Shown here: one piece after another, positions 35,452 through 44,843 of the stretch
Position numbering within the stretch: position 1 is the first letter of the stretch
Layout of the letters: each line of letters opens with the position of its first letter
Origin: CAZPXZ01 sp965221505
GTDB taxonomy: Bacteria; Pseudomonadota; Alphaproteobacteria; Rhodobacterales; CAZPXZ01
Length of the DNA: 64,000 nucleotides
NCBI GenBank assembly: GCA_965221505.1
Contig: CBDCSI010000002.1
Location: 434,001 to 498,000, forward strand
Reading direction: 5' to 3'
Translations under genes and position numbers: made by a program
Notes under the pieces: model-generated
What the model was told of the DNA's origin: nothing
Databases searched by the model: none
The model's input: only the letters and a program-made list of their open reading frames with translations

Positions 35452-36198
35452 GACGTTCACTCCCTTGTTCGACTTCGCCCTCGCGATCCCTTCGAGCAGC
35501 GTCTCTTCGCTGTCGCACAGGTTCATCATATAGGCGAAGGCCATTCTCTCCAACTGGCTCCCGGACGGAAACGGCTTCAGCAACCGCGCGACTTCCTCGA
35601 CCGTCAAGCCGCCCTGATACGCGCGGACCAGCATCGTCAGACCCGCCCGCAGAACCGGATCCCTCGCCCGCTCGCTCTCCTTCATCTGGGCAAGGTCGCA
35701 GACGAAATACCGGTGCCTGGTTTGCGCGGCGGCGATCGCGCCGGTGGCGCGGGTCAACTCCTCGACGGACAGCTTGGCGTCCCACTTTTTCGCCCCGTGA
35801 TACGTAACTAGGACGATCACGGGCGGAACCAGGTCCGGGTTGCGGACCGCCCATCGTCGCATCGCCGGAGCTTGGTACTCGTTCGTGCGCAGCGCCATGG
35901 TCGGATCGATCGTGGACTGATGTTCGACGTTGACGAGGAGTTCGGGCCGAACGCCCTTCCGCTTCTTGAGTTTCAGGCAATACACCTGATCGGAAACGCG
36001 CTGCCTCAGCGTGGGGGTGACGTGCCGTTCGGGCAACGGTTCGGGCAGCGAATCGGCGAACTGGGCCACCATCTTGCGCGGCAGGTGCAGGCGAAGGAAC
36101 TCGTCGAGGCGAGCCAGATCGTGCAGGAGCGCCATGAGCCAGGCCTCATGGGTCACGGGTACGACGAACGGCGCGTCGGCCTCCTCTTCGGAAGTCAT
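35080..36198 (-). CDS. Second Rpn-family PD-(D/E)XK nuclease, divergent
   Basis: The 372-residue protein has HDLARLDEFLRLHLPRKM, then SDQVYCLKLKKRKGVRPELLVNVEHQSTIDPTM with the Rpn E-x-Q motif (NVEHQ), MALRTNEYQ and VPPVIVLVTYHGAKKW. It shares the fold and C-terminal MLLLMLKGRFGELP with the first Rpn gene but little direct identity. The C terminus holds 23-residue repeats beginning MESVAEK. The ATG at 36198 follows a purine-rich GAGAGAGGGA; an earlier in-frame ATG at 36309 adds only charged sequence. By family it is a DNA nuclease with possible defence function. It lies beside an insertion sequence and gene-poor DNA. Confidence 0.85.
   Translation of the reverse strand: MTSEEEADAPFVVPVTHEAWLMALLHDLARLDEFLRLHLPRKMVAQFADSLPEPLPERHVTPTLRQRVSDQVYCLKLKKRKGVRPELLVNVEHQSTIDPTMALRTNEYQAPAMRRWAVRNPDLVPPVIVLVTYHGAKKWDAKLSVEELTRATGAIAAAQTRHRYFVCDLAQMKESERARDPVLRAGLTMLVRAYQGGLTVEEVARLLKPFPSGSQLERMAFAYMMNLCDSEETLLEGIARAKSNKGVNVMESVAEKLLRRGREEGEAMVRAEMESVAEKLLRRGREEGEASVRAEMESVAEKSLRKGREEGRVRMLLLMLKGRFGELPATVVSRVKAATPEQLERWAAELHDSERAESLIRGWAGNGRSPAH
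35266..35451 (-). repeat. 69-bp tandem repeat in the second Rpn gene
   Basis: Two full 69-base units (35451-35383 and 35382-35314) encode MESVAEKLLRRGREEGE plus A/S-x-VRAE, and a third partial, more diverged unit (35313 to about 35266) encodes MESVAEKSLRKGREEG. Each unit is 23 residues with heptad-like charge spacing, so copy number changes keep the frame and lengthen a helix. Confidence 0.9.
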
Positions 36199-38243
36199 GG
36201 GATCCCTCTCTCTCTCTCGGCCGTCTCGTTCCTCGGTCGCGGCGTCTTCGGGCGGCGGGCCACGCCGAACGGACCGCTCTGCGGCGCCTGCGCCGGCTCG
36301 GGCCTTCAAGACCGAACGACGAAGGGCCCGGGCCGCCGCGGCGGCAGGCCGGGGCGGATACGCACCGCGGAACGGAACGAAACGTGCGTTATTGCAACGG
36401 GTTACGGATTAGTTCGGAGATTGGGCCGAGCGACGGAGTCGACGGTCGCCTATTCGATGGGAATTGCGGATCCCGGCGGTTGCGCCGCTCGTGCCGACCG
36501 CGACAGTGCGGAAAGCCCGCTCGTCCCGCGATCGCGCCGCAAGACGCTGCGCACCCGCACGAACCGGCGAGCGAGAGGTCTGCTGCGATGCGGGGAGTCC
36601 CCCGATCCCTCCAGGAAGGGTTCAGCGGGACGAGAGACGGAAGTCCGCGTCCTGCCCGGCTGCCGGGCAGGATGGCGCGTGGCGAAGGCAAACGACCTGG
36701 GCGTGGAGTCTTGCCATTCTTGTCCTCCTCGATTTCCGCCCCGGCGACGGAGCGGAAGTCGGACGCGACGTGTGCCGTGCCTGCGGGAGCCGTCGCGGGC
36801 GAATCGCCGTGCGACCCGGCAGGCACGCTTATTTCTGCGTCCCCCGCAGGTCCCACGCGGACGCCGGGCGACAGGCGGACACCCTACGCACCGGAATCGA
36901 TTCGCGCAAATCTCCGCTTCCGGCGTACCGGGGCGACGATTCGGCCGCCCGGAACGGCACGCTGGGCCGGCGTTCGCTTGTTCGCGGGTCGTGGCGGCCA
37001 GAAGCCTGGTGCGGGGCCATGGGAGCTTGCCGTCCGCATCCGTCGTCAGGCGCATGCGAGTCGGGCCGCGGCCGAATCCGAGCTCGGCCCCGCAAACCGG
37101 AGTCAGCGGAGACGCCGTACTGCCGGGACGACGGGAACGCGAAGGCGGGCAGAGCCGACGCAGGGTCTCCGGCCGCGGGAAGCGAGGGCGTTGCCGGTCC
37201 GGGCGGCGTTGCCTCCGCCCTGGGCATCGTCCGAGCGGTTGGCGGAGGTACGAGTCGCGCGACCGACGAACCGCTATCCGATGTCCTTTCCTTCGCCCGC
37301 GTCGCAAGGGCGCCATCACACCGGGAACTCGATCGTCGCACGGAATCCGCGGGAAGGGCGGCCGATCTGTCAAGCCTATTTCGAAACCTCACGGCCCCCG
37401 GAATTGGCGCTCGAGCAGGGAGGAGCACGTCTCCGCGTCCCGATCGATGCACGGAGAAGCGCCGTCGGCCCGATTCGCTCCCTCGGCGACAGCATGCAGC
37501 GGGCACGTCGCATGGTCGACCGTCGGACGGCGACCGCGACGCATGACGGTCACGCCCGTGGATGGAGCCGCGAAGACCGGGCAATCGTCGAAATTGGCCG
37601 AGACTTCCGGCTGCACGGCTCACGGAGACAGCCTGAAGGATGCGCTGAAGACCGTCCACGAAGTCAACGGGACTCTGGATCGACGCGGCACCGGAACTCG
37701 ACGACCCGCTTCCGGATCCCTGGAAAAAGCGACTGAAGGTCGCTTGACGACGAGACAGGGCTGTTCGGCGAGAACGCCACGGCATGCGGAAGGGCCCGAC
37801 CGCGCATGCCCTCCCATCGAATGCCGACGCTACGCTCCGAGATCGTCGCAGGTTCCGGGACGGGGTCGCAGCGAAAGAGCCGCCTGAGCGACGACGCGCT
37901 GCGCGCTCTCGGATTCAAGTCGCAAGACTTCCCTTGCGATTGGCGCAAACCCGCCGCTTCCCCTGTAGCGGGAAGACGCCCCCGTCCACGAATCGTGCCT
38001 GCGCTGGGAGCGCGGCGAATCCGGTCCTGCCTCACCCTTGCGCCGCAAATCTGGGCCGCGCCTCCTGCCCCCGTTCTCGGCACCAGGTCACAGTCGCCCC
38101 GATTCGCCGGCTTTTCGCTCGACCGTCCGATGCGGTCGGGAACGCCGCAGCCCTGCGAAATTTCAGGCGACGAGCGCCCTGCGGAGTCCGCCGGCGCCCC
38201 CTCCGGCCCATGCCGGCCAGGAAACGCCGCTCCGTCGAGCCGA
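36199..38243. other. Gene-poor stretch, no recognisable gene
   Basis: About 2.0 kb of GC-rich DNA in which overlapping frames on both strands encode arginine/proline/serine-rich sequence without domain features. I found no tRNA, insertion-sequence end or clear repeat. It resembles 1-2342 and 11156-12586 in character. Confidence 0.55.
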
Positions 38244-38804
38244 TCAGGTTCCGGCGCCCAACCGCGCCGCCGCGTCGCCCCAGATATCCCCCACCCGCGC
38301 CCCCACGCCGCTCGCAGTGTCTGCGATCCAGGCGAGCGCCGAGCCGACATGGCCGGCATAGGCTTCCAGCGCCGGCGCCAGCGCCGGCACGGCTAGCGAA
38401 ATCCGCGGGGCGAGCACGTAAACCCCGAGAATCAGGACCAGAACCGAGAGGAGCCCGATCGCTCCGGTGACGACGCCAAGGCCGGCGCCGCCCTGCCGCG
38501 CTCGCGATCGCTCGACCGCGACCGAATGCGGCTCCGGCTCCCGCGCCACGCCTTCGGCCCGCGGCATCTCCGTTTCCGGCTCCGCCCGGGTGTCGAACCG
38601 CAGATTGCGCATTTCCCGTTCCGCCGAGCGTCGGTCGGCGAACCAGACATGCGAGCAGCGCGAACACCGCACGCGCCGTCCGTCCTTCCCGACCTGCTCC
38701 GCCGCGATCCGGAACAACGTGTTGCACGCCGAGCACCGGACCGCCAATATCGCCGGACCCCGCGGCCCCGCGGCCGCCCCGTTCGCATCTCCGGTCGCCG
38801 CCAT
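38244..38804 (-). CDS. Zinc-ribbon (MJ0042-type) membrane protein
   Basis: The 186-residue protein starts with a zinc-ribbon, VRCSACNTLFRI and VRCSRCSHVW (Cys24, Cys27, Cys47, Cys50), then a charged linker and one membrane helix (GLLSVLVLILGVYVLAP). Such MJ0042-finger proteins are common in alphaproteobacteria with no firm function. The ATG used here at 38804 shares the palindrome CATG with the start codon of the divergent acyltransferase gene. A TTG just before AVRCSAC would give a more typical N terminus, so the true start is uncertain. Confidence 0.75.
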   Translation of the reverse strand: MAATGDANGAAAGPRGPAILAVRCSACNTLFRIAAEQVGKDGRRVRCSRCSHVWFADRRSAEREMRNLRFDTRAEPETEMPRAEGVAREPEPHSVAVERSRARQGGAGLGVVTGAIGLLSVLVLILGVYVLAPRISLAVPALAPALEAYAGHVGSALAWIADTASGVGARVGDIWGDAAARLGAGT

Positions 38805-39522
38805 GATCCTGGTCCGCTCCCTCGCCTACAACCTCGTCTTCTATATCACGATGGGCCTGGCCGGGGTGATCCTCGCGCCGGTTTCGCTCCTGTACCGCAG
38901 GGCGACCCTTCCCATGGTGCGAATCTGGTGCGTCTGCATGCTCTGCCTGCTCCGCTGGATCTGCGGGCTCCGCACGGAGATTCGAGGCCATGCGCCCGGC
39001 GGAAACTGCATCGTCGCCAGCAAGCATCAGTCCTTCCTCGACATCCTGATGCTCGTGTCGGTCCTCGACCGGCCCCGGTTCGTCATGAAGCAAGAGCTTC
39101 GCTTCGCGCCGGTGTTCGGCTGGTACGCGCGGCGGATCGGGTGCATTCCCGTGGACCGCGGCGCCGGCCGTGTGGCGATGGAAGGTATGTTGAGTGAAAT
39201 CGACCGGAGCCGCGAAACCCTCGGCCAACTCGTCATCTACCCCCAGGGAACCCGCGTCGCTCCGGGCGCCCGTCGTTCCTACCGCATGGGCGCTGCCGCG
39301 GCGACGGAGCGGACCGGTCTGCCCTGCACGCTGGCCGCGACCAACGCCGGCCTCTTCTGGGGACGCAACCGCTTCCTGCGCCGACCCGGCACTGCGGCGC
39401 TCGAATTCCTGGGAACGCTGCCGGACGGGTTGCCGGCGTCCGAACTGCTCGCGGAGATGGAGCGGCGCATCGAACCGGCATCCGACGCGCTGCTAATGGA
39501 GGGCGCCGAAGCCGGTCGCTGA
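38803..39522 (+). CDS. 1-acyl-sn-glycerol-3-phosphate acyltransferase (PlsC family)
   Basis: The 239-residue membrane enzyme converts lysophosphatidate to phosphatidate. It has an N-terminal hydrophobic region, the catalytic H-x4-D motif SKHQSFLDILM (His75, Asp80), FGWYARRIGCIPVDR and the substrate motif as YPQGTR (about 146-151) where the family usually has EGTR. The ATG at 38803 has no clear ribosome site and overlaps the opposite-strand ATG. Downstream, accA converges. Confidence 0.88.
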   Translation: MILVRSLAYNLVFYITMGLAGVILAPVSLLYRRATLPMVRIWCVCMLCLLRWICGLRTEIRGHAPGGNCIVASKHQSFLDILMLVSVLDRPRFVMKQELRFAPVFGWYARRIGCIPVDRGAGRVAMEGMLSEIDRSRETLGQLVIYPQGTRVAPGARRSYRMGAAAATERTGLPCTLAATNAGLFWGRNRFLRRPGTAALEFLGTLPDGLPASELLAEMERRIEPASDALLMEGAEAGR

Positions 39523-39587
39523 GACGACCGGTAGCGACAGGAGCAAGCGCCCCTTCCGGCGGGATCGCGAGCGGTCTATCGCCGCGC

Positions 39588-40544
39588 CTACGAGGCGCCT
39601 GCCCCGATCGCCAGGAACTTCTCGCGGCGCATCCGGCGAATCTCGTCCCGCGAGAGCGATGCGACCGCATCGAGCTCCTCGGCCAGCGCGTCCCCGACCG
39701 CCTGAAGGGCCTCTTCCGGGTTGCGATGCGCCCCGCCAAGCGGCTCCGGCACGACCCGGTCTACGACCCGGAGCTGGAGCAGGTCTGCGGCGGTCAGCCG
39801 GAGCGCGGCCGCCGCGGTCTCGGCCCGGTCCGAGTCGCGCCAGAGTATGGACGCGCACCCCTCCGGCGAGATCACCGAATAGACCGCGTGTTCGAGCATC
39901 AGCACCCGGCTCGAAGTCGCGAGCGCCACGGCACCGCCGGAGCCGCCCTCGCCGAGAATTACGGCGACGCTCGGCACGCCGAGTTCGAGACCCTTCTCCA
40001 CCGTGCGCGCGATGGCTTCGGCCTGTCCCCGCTCCTCGGCGCCGCGGCCCGGATAGGCGCCCGGCGTATCGACCGACGTGACGACCGGCAGGGAGAAACG
40101 GTCGGCCAGTTCCATCAGGCGAATCGCCTTGCGATACCCCTCCGGACGCGCCATGCCGAAATTTCGTTCGATGCGCGATTCCGTATCCCGCCCCTTCTCC
40201 TGCCCGATGAACATCGCGGACCTCCCGCGAAAACGGACCAGCCCGCCGACGATCGCGAAGTCCTCGGCGAACGCGCGGTCGCCCGCCAGAGGCAGAAACT
40301 CCTCGAACAGCGACGCTGCGAAGTCGGTCGAGTGCGGCCGTCCGGGATGACGCGCGATCTGGCATCGCTGCCAGGGCGTCAGCTTCCGGTAGATTTCGTC
40401 GAGCCGGTCCCCGACCCGACGCTCGAGAAGCCGAATCTCCTCCTCGATCTCCAGGCCCTCTTCCGCCTGCGCCTTCTGGCGCAGCTCGGCGATCTGGCCT
40501 TCCAGCTCCGCAAGGCCTCTCTCGAATGGCAGGAACGCGCTCAC
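39588..40544 (-). CDS. accA: Acetyl-CoA carboxylase carboxyltransferase subunit alpha
   Basis: The 318-residue AccA starts with the coiled helical region ERGLAELEGQIAELRQKAQ, then WQRCQIARHPGRPHSTDF, FIGQEKGRDTESRIERNFGMARPEGYRKAIRLM, SVDTPGAYPGRGAEERGQAEAIA and ILGEGGSGGAVALA with the oxyanion glycines. With AccD it transfers CO2 from biotin to acetyl-CoA. The start codon is GTG at 40544. A separate transcript from accBC is expected. Confidence 0.96.
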   Translation of the reverse strand: MSAFLPFERGLAELEGQIAELRQKAQAEEGLEIEEEIRLLERRVGDRLDEIYRKLTPWQRCQIARHPGRPHSTDFAASLFEEFLPLAGDRAFAEDFAIVGGLVRFRGRSAMFIGQEKGRDTESRIERNFGMARPEGYRKAIRLMELADRFSLPVVTSVDTPGAYPGRGAEERGQAEAIARTVEKGLELGVPSVAVILGEGGSGGAVALATSSRVLMLEHAVYSVISPEGCASILWRDSDRAETAAAALRLTAADLLQLRVVDRVVPEPLGGAHRNPEEALQAVGDALAEELDAVASLSRDEIRRMRREKFLAIGAGAS

Positions 40545-40566
40545 GACTCGCCGTCCGATCCGCGCG

Positions 40567-41547
40567 CTAGGCGGGCTGGATCATCTCCATCTGCCGGACG
40601 ATCACCTGCGCCTGGCGGCAGGACGCGATGTCGATCAACTTTCCGTCCAGCACGGCGGCGCCTTCGCCGCGCTCCTCGGCCTCGCGCATCGCAGCGAGGA
40701 TCCGCCGCGCCTCGCCGTACACTTCCTCCGACGGCGTGAAGATCTCGTTGGCGAGCGCAATTTGCCGGGGATGAATCGCCCACTTCCCGACGCATCCGAG
40801 AACCGCGGCCCGCTCCGCCTGGGCCCGGTACCCGTCCGGATCCGAATAGTCGCCGAACGGGCCGTCCACCGGCAGCACGCCGTTCATGCGGCAGGCGGCC
40901 ACCATGCGAACCAGGGGGAAGTGCCACGGATCGCCGTAATGCGCTCGCCGCGGCGAGTCTCCCTCCGGGTCTTCGAGCATCGAATATCCGGGCTGCGTAC
41001 CGCCGATGCCGGTCACCTGCATGCCCATCGATGCGGAATAGTCCGCGACCCCGAAGGAGAGCGACTGCAAGCGGGGCGTCGCGGCGGCGATCTCCTCGAC
41101 GTTCGCGATTCCCGCGGCCGTCTCGACGATGGCCTCGAATCCGACGCGCCGGGTGCGCCCCGTTGCCGCCTCGACCGAAGCGACCACGGCTTCCACCGCA
41201 TAGAGATCGGCGGCGCGCCCGACCTTCGGAATCATGATCAGGTCCAGCCGCTCGCCGGCCTGCTCCAGAACGTCGACCACGTCCCGGTACCAGAATTGCG
41301 TATCGAGCCCGTTGATCCGCACCGAAAGCGCCTGGCGCTCGCCCCATTCGACTTCGTTGACCGCCTGGATGACGTTCCGCCGGGCCTCGTCCTTGCTCGC
41401 CGGCGCGACCGAATCCTCCAGATCGAGGTTCACGACGTCGGCGCCGCTCGCCGCCATCTTCGCGAACAACGCCGGGCGGGAGCCGGGGCCGAACAACTGG
41501 CACCGGTTCGGGCGCGCGGGCACGGCCGGTTGAACGACAAGGCTCAT
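40567..41547 (-). CDS. mcl: L-malyl-CoA/beta-methylmalyl-CoA lyase
   Basis: The 326-residue HpcH/HpaI-fold enzyme closely matches Rhodobacter malyl-CoA lyase: RPNRCQLFGPGSRPALFAKM, DVVNLDLEDSVAP, SVRINGLDTQFWYRDVVD, MQVTGIGGTQ, ILPVDGPFGD-like VLPVDGPFGDYSD and VGKWAIHPRQIALANEIFTPSE. It cleaves malyl-CoA to acetyl-CoA and glyoxylate in the ethylmalonyl-CoA or serine pathways, pointing to C1/C2 assimilation capacity. GGAGGAGG precedes the ATG at 41547. It is transcribed away from def-fmt and the accA start follows 22 bases after its stop, possibly one operon. Confidence 0.93.
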   Translation of the reverse strand: MSLVVQPAVPARPNRCQLFGPGSRPALFAKMAASGADVVNLDLEDSVAPASKDEARRNVIQAVNEVEWGERQALSVRINGLDTQFWYRDVVDVLEQAGERLDLIMIPKVGRAADLYAVEAVVASVEAATGRTRRVGFEAIVETAAGIANVEEIAAATPRLQSLSFGVADYSASMGMQVTGIGGTQPGYSMLEDPEGDSPRRAHYGDPWHFPLVRMVAACRMNGVLPVDGPFGDYSDPDGYRAQAERAAVLGCVGKWAIHPRQIALANEIFTPSEEVYGEARRILAAMREAEERGEGAAVLDGKLIDIASCRQAQVIVRQMEMIQPA

Positions 41548-41607
41548 CGGACCTCCTCCAGACTCGAATTGCGGACCGGGTCCCGTCCCGGAAATCGTAC
41601 GGCCCCT

Positions 41608-41637
41608 CACATAGGGGGCGAAGCCGGAATTTTCCAA
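41608..41637 (-). promoter_or_regulatory. Candidate mcl promoter
   Basis: On the minus strand, TTGGAA (41632-41637) and TATGTG (41608-41613) are 18 bases apart and about 60 bases ahead of the malyl-CoA lyase ATG. Confidence 0.4.
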
Positions 41638-41735
41638 TTCCCGTTGGGGCCGTCCTTCCGACCGGACGGAATCCGCGCCCGGCGCTCCAGTCCGCCCGCC
41701 ACGGCTCGCTGCGCCTCGGGGACTGCAGCCCACAC

Positions 41736-41741
41736 TATAAT
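41736..41741 (+). promoter_or_regulatory. Candidate -10 box for def-fmt
   Basis: A perfect TATAAT lies 46 bases before the def ATG. No convincing -35 hexamer is visible at 16-18 bases upstream. Confidence 0.4.
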
Positions 41742-41787
41742 CGCCATTTCTCCGATGCGCCCCGAGACTCACGCCGGAACCCGATCC

Positions 41788-42315
41788 ATGGCCGTTCGAC
41801 CGATCCTCATCCACCCGGACCGTCGGCTGCGCAAGACGGCGGAACCCGTGGACCGCATAGACGATTCGATCCGGGAGATTCTTCGGGATTTGGCGGACAC
41901 GATGTATGCGGCCCCGGGGGTCGGCCTGGCGGCGCCGCAGATCGGCGTGTCCCGCAGGCTTCTGGTCATGGATTGCGCAGGGGAAGGGGAGGAGCCGGCG
42001 CTGCGCAAGATGGTCAATCCGGTCGTTCTCGGGACTTCGGACGAAACGGAGTCCCGGGAAGAGGGCTGCCTGTCCCTGCCGGAGATTCTGGAGGAGGTCA
42101 CCCGTCCGGCCCGAGTTACCGTGCGATACCTGGATCCGGACGGACGCGCGGAAGAGGTCGGGTTCGACGGGCTCGAAGCGGTCTGCGTCCAGCACGAGAT
42201 CGACCATCTCGACGGCCGGTTGATCATCGATTACGTCGGCGCCGTCAAGCGCCGGCTCATTACCAACCGGCTGCGGCGCAAGAAGCGCGAAGCGGCGCGG
42301 GAAAAGGCGGAATGA
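41788..42315 (+). CDS. def: Peptide deformylase
   Basis: The 175-residue metalloenzyme removes the N-formyl group from new proteins. All three motifs are intact: GVGLAAPQIG (45-53), EEGCLSLP with metal ligand Cys94, and QHEIDHLDG with His136, Glu137 and His140. The basic C-terminal helix fits ribosome binding. Its stop overlaps the fmt ATG, coupling deformylase with formyltransferase. Confidence 0.97.
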   Translation: MAVRPILIHPDRRLRKTAEPVDRIDDSIREILRDLADTMYAAPGVGLAAPQIGVSRRLLVMDCAGEGEEPALRKMVNPVVLGTSDETESREEGCLSLPEILEEVTRPARVTVRYLDPDGRAEEVGFDGLEAVCVQHEIDHLDGRLIIDYVGAVKRRLITNRLRRKKREAAREKAE

Positions 42316-43235
42316 CCGACTCCGGTCCGGCCCGCACCGTGCTGTTCGGCTCCTCCGCGTTCTGCCTGCCCACGCTCGAGCGGCTGGCGGCGGAGACCGA
42401 TCTCGTAGCCGCCTACACGCGCCCCCCGCGCCCCGCCGGCCGCAAGGGCGCGCTGCGCGAGACCCCGGTCGCGACCGCCGCCCGCGCGCTCGGCCTGGAA
42501 GCGAGGACGCCCTCCGCGCTCAGGGGACCGGACGCGGAACGGGAGCTTCGGTCGCTCGAGCCGGACTTCTGCGTCGTCGCCTCGTTCGGCGCGACGATTC
42601 CCGATTCCCTGCTCGCGGTTCCCCTGCACGGGTTCTGGAACGTCCACCCGTCCCTGCTTCCCCGGTGGCGCGGCGCCGCTCCGGTTCAGCGGGCGATCCT
42701 CGCCGGAGACCGGACCACCGGCGTCTCGATCATGAAAGTCGTGACGGAGCTGGATGCCGGGCCGGTCGCCGCCGCCGTCGAGACGCCGATCGGGGAGACT
42801 GAAACCGCCGGAGAGCTGGAAAACCGCCTCGCGAGCGACGGTGCGACGCTCCTGCTTCGGACCCTCGCGCGTATCCGGGAAGTCGAGTTGCGGGAACAGG
42901 ATCCGGCGTGCGCGACCTACGCCGCCAAGATCGGGCGAGCGGACGAACGCATCGACTGGCGCGAGGATTCGGCGGCCGTTCTCAGGCGGATACGGGCCCT
43001 TTGCCCCAGGCCCGGCGCATGGTGCCTCGCCGGAGGCGAAAGGATTCGCATCTACGCGGCGACTGCAGCGGCCGGGTCGGGCGAGCCGGGCGAAGCCCTC
43101 GACGACGCGTTCCGCGTCGCCTGCGGAAGCGGCGCGATCCTCGTATTGCAGGCGCAGCGGCCCGGACGGCGATGCCTGCCCGCCGCCGAGCTGCTCCGCG
43201 GGTTTCCCGTACTCGAGGGTACGATTCTCGAATAG
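42312..43235 (+). CDS. fmt: Methionyl-tRNA formyltransferase
   Basis: The 307-residue enzyme formylates initiator Met-tRNA. VLFGSSAFCLPTLERL opens the formyltransferase domain; the formyl-folate site is NVHPSLLPRWRGAAPVQRAILAGD, followed by GVSIMKVVTELDAGPV, and the C-terminal OB-fold domain starts around YAAKIGRADERIDW. Length is normal. It overlaps def by four bases. Confidence 0.96.
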   Translation: MTDSGPARTVLFGSSAFCLPTLERLAAETDLVAAYTRPPRPAGRKGALRETPVATAARALGLEARTPSALRGPDAERELRSLEPDFCVVASFGATIPDSLLAVPLHGFWNVHPSLLPRWRGAAPVQRAILAGDRTTGVSIMKVVTELDAGPVAAAVETPIGETETAGELENRLASDGATLLLRTLARIREVELREQDPACATYAAKIGRADERIDWREDSAAVLRRIRALCPRPGAWCLAGGERIRIYAATAAAGSGEPGEALDDAFRVACGSGAILVLQAQRPGRRCLPAAELLRGFPVLEGTILE

Positions 43236-43358
43236 TCGCGAAGCGGCCGTTGCGGTGCGGCCCGAGAGACGCCATACCATGCCGGGTCAGCGCCGAAATT
43301 CGACTCGGCGCCGTTTCGGAGCGGAGAGCGCACCCGGACGCGGGGAAGGAGGGGGGCC

Positions 43359-44843
43359 ATGAGCTACGAGAGGCTGCAGAGTCACTTCGCGATAATCGAC
43401 GACTTGGAGAATACGGTCGATCTCCTGGAATGGGATGGGATCACCTACCTGCCGAAGGGCGGACGACTCGCACGAACCGAGGCCCTCGCCACCCTCAAGC
43501 AGATTCTTCACGAGCGCAGGACGAACCCGGCGATCGGCGACTGGATCGAGGCGGCGCGAGACGAGGGCCTGGATCTCTGGCAGTCGGCCAACGTGGACAG
43601 GATGCGACATGGCTGGCTCCGCGACCGGGCCGTGGATGCCCGACTGGTGAGGGCCGAAGCGGTCGCGTCATCCGAGTGCGAAGCGGAATGGAGAGACGCC
43701 CGTCCGCAGAACGACTGGAAGCGCGTGGAAGGCAAGCTGCAGCGCCTGCTGGATTGCGTCCGCGAGCGGGCCGCCGCGATCGGGGAGACGCTCGGACTGG
43801 ATCCGTACGACGCGCTTCTCGACCAGTGGGACCCCGGTCTGACCCGCGCCCGGATCGTGCCCCTGTTCGAGAGAATCCGCGAGGCGGTTCCGCCGCTGAT
43901 CGACGCCGCCCTCGAGCGCCAGCCGCCCGCCGTATCGCCGAAGGGACACTTTTCGAGGGAACGGCAGGAAGAACTATCGAACGAATTGATGCGGCTGCTC
44001 GGCTTCGACACGAAGCGCGGCCGTCTCGACACCAGCGCGCATCCGATGACGACCGGCCACCCGGACGACACGCGCTTCACGACGTGGTTCAAGGACGATT
44101 TTCGCTCCGGCCTCTATGCGACCGTTCACGAGACCGGGCATGCGCTATACCAGCAGGGCTTGCCGAAGGAGTACCGGAAGCAGCCCGTGGGCAGAGCCGC
44201 CGGACTCTCGGTGCACGAGAGCCAGTCGCTGCTGTTCGAAAAACTCGTCGGCCGCAGCGATCCGTTTCTCGAGCTGATCGCCCCGATCCTGCAACGCACC
44301 CTGCTCGGCAACGAAACCGACGACCCCGCGTGGCAGCCGGGGAATCTCGCGGCCCTGGTCCGACGGGTCGCGCGGAGCCGGATCCGGGTCGAGGCCGACG
44401 AACTGACCTACCCGTTGCACGTCATCCTTCGGTTCGAACTGGAAACGGACCTGATCGACGGCAAGCTCGACGCGGCCCGCCTGCCGGAGGCCTGGGCCGC
44501 GAAGATGCGGGAGAGTCTGGGAATCGACACGAGCGGCGACGACCGTGACGGCTGCATGCAGGACACGCACCACTTCGCCGGCATCTTCGGCTATTTCCCG
44601 ACCTACTCCGTCGGCGCCGTGATGGCCGCCCAGCTCTTCGAGGCGGCCCGCGAGGACATGCCGGACATGGACGACGCGGTCCGGGCCGGAGAGTTCGACG
44701 CGTTGGTCGGCTGGCTTCGCGCCCATGTGCACGGGCGGGGCAGCTCCATGCCCGGCGTCTCCCTCGTCGAGGAGGCGTCCGGCGCGCCCTTCGGCGCCGA
44801 CGCGTATCTCCGGCACCTCTCGCGCCGCTACGCCTGCGACTGA
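43359..44843 (+). CDS. M32-family metallocarboxypeptidase
   Basis: The 494-residue protein matches thermostable carboxypeptidase 1 (Taq carboxypeptidase): HPM at 228-230, zinc motif HETGH (257-261), a further HESQSLLFE glutamate ligand and the C-terminal HFAGIFGYFPTYSVGAVMAAQL. It trims C-terminal residues from peptides in the cytoplasm. GGAAGGAGGGG lies upstream of the ATG. It is alone between fmt and the ABC operon. Confidence 0.93.
   Translation: MSYERLQSHFAIIDDLENTVDLLEWDGITYLPKGGRLARTEALATLKQILHERRTNPAIGDWIEAARDEGLDLWQSANVDRMRHGWLRDRAVDARLVRAEAVASSECEAEWRDARPQNDWKRVEGKLQRLLDCVRERAAAIGETLGLDPYDALLDQWDPGLTRARIVPLFERIREAVPPLIDAALERQPPAVSPKGHFSRERQEELSNELMRLLGFDTKRGRLDTSAHPMTTGHPDDTRFTTWFKDDFRSGLYATVHETGHALYQQGLPKEYRKQPVGRAAGLSVHESQSLLFEKLVGRSDPFLELIAPILQRTLLGNETDDPAWQPGNLAALVRRVARSRIRVEADELTYPLHVILRFELETDLIDGKLDAARLPEAWAAKMRESLGIDTSGDDRDGCMQDTHHFAGIFGYFPTYSVGAVMAAQLFEAAREDMPDMDDAVRAGEFDALVGWLRAHVHGRGSSMPGVSLVEEASGAPFGADAYLRHLSRRYACD

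Noticed and set aside
36829..37785. Open frames of 300-670 codons on both strands in the 36.2-38.2 kb region
   Set aside because: They are low-complexity, mutually overlapping and lack motifs, hydrophobic patterns or ribosome sites.
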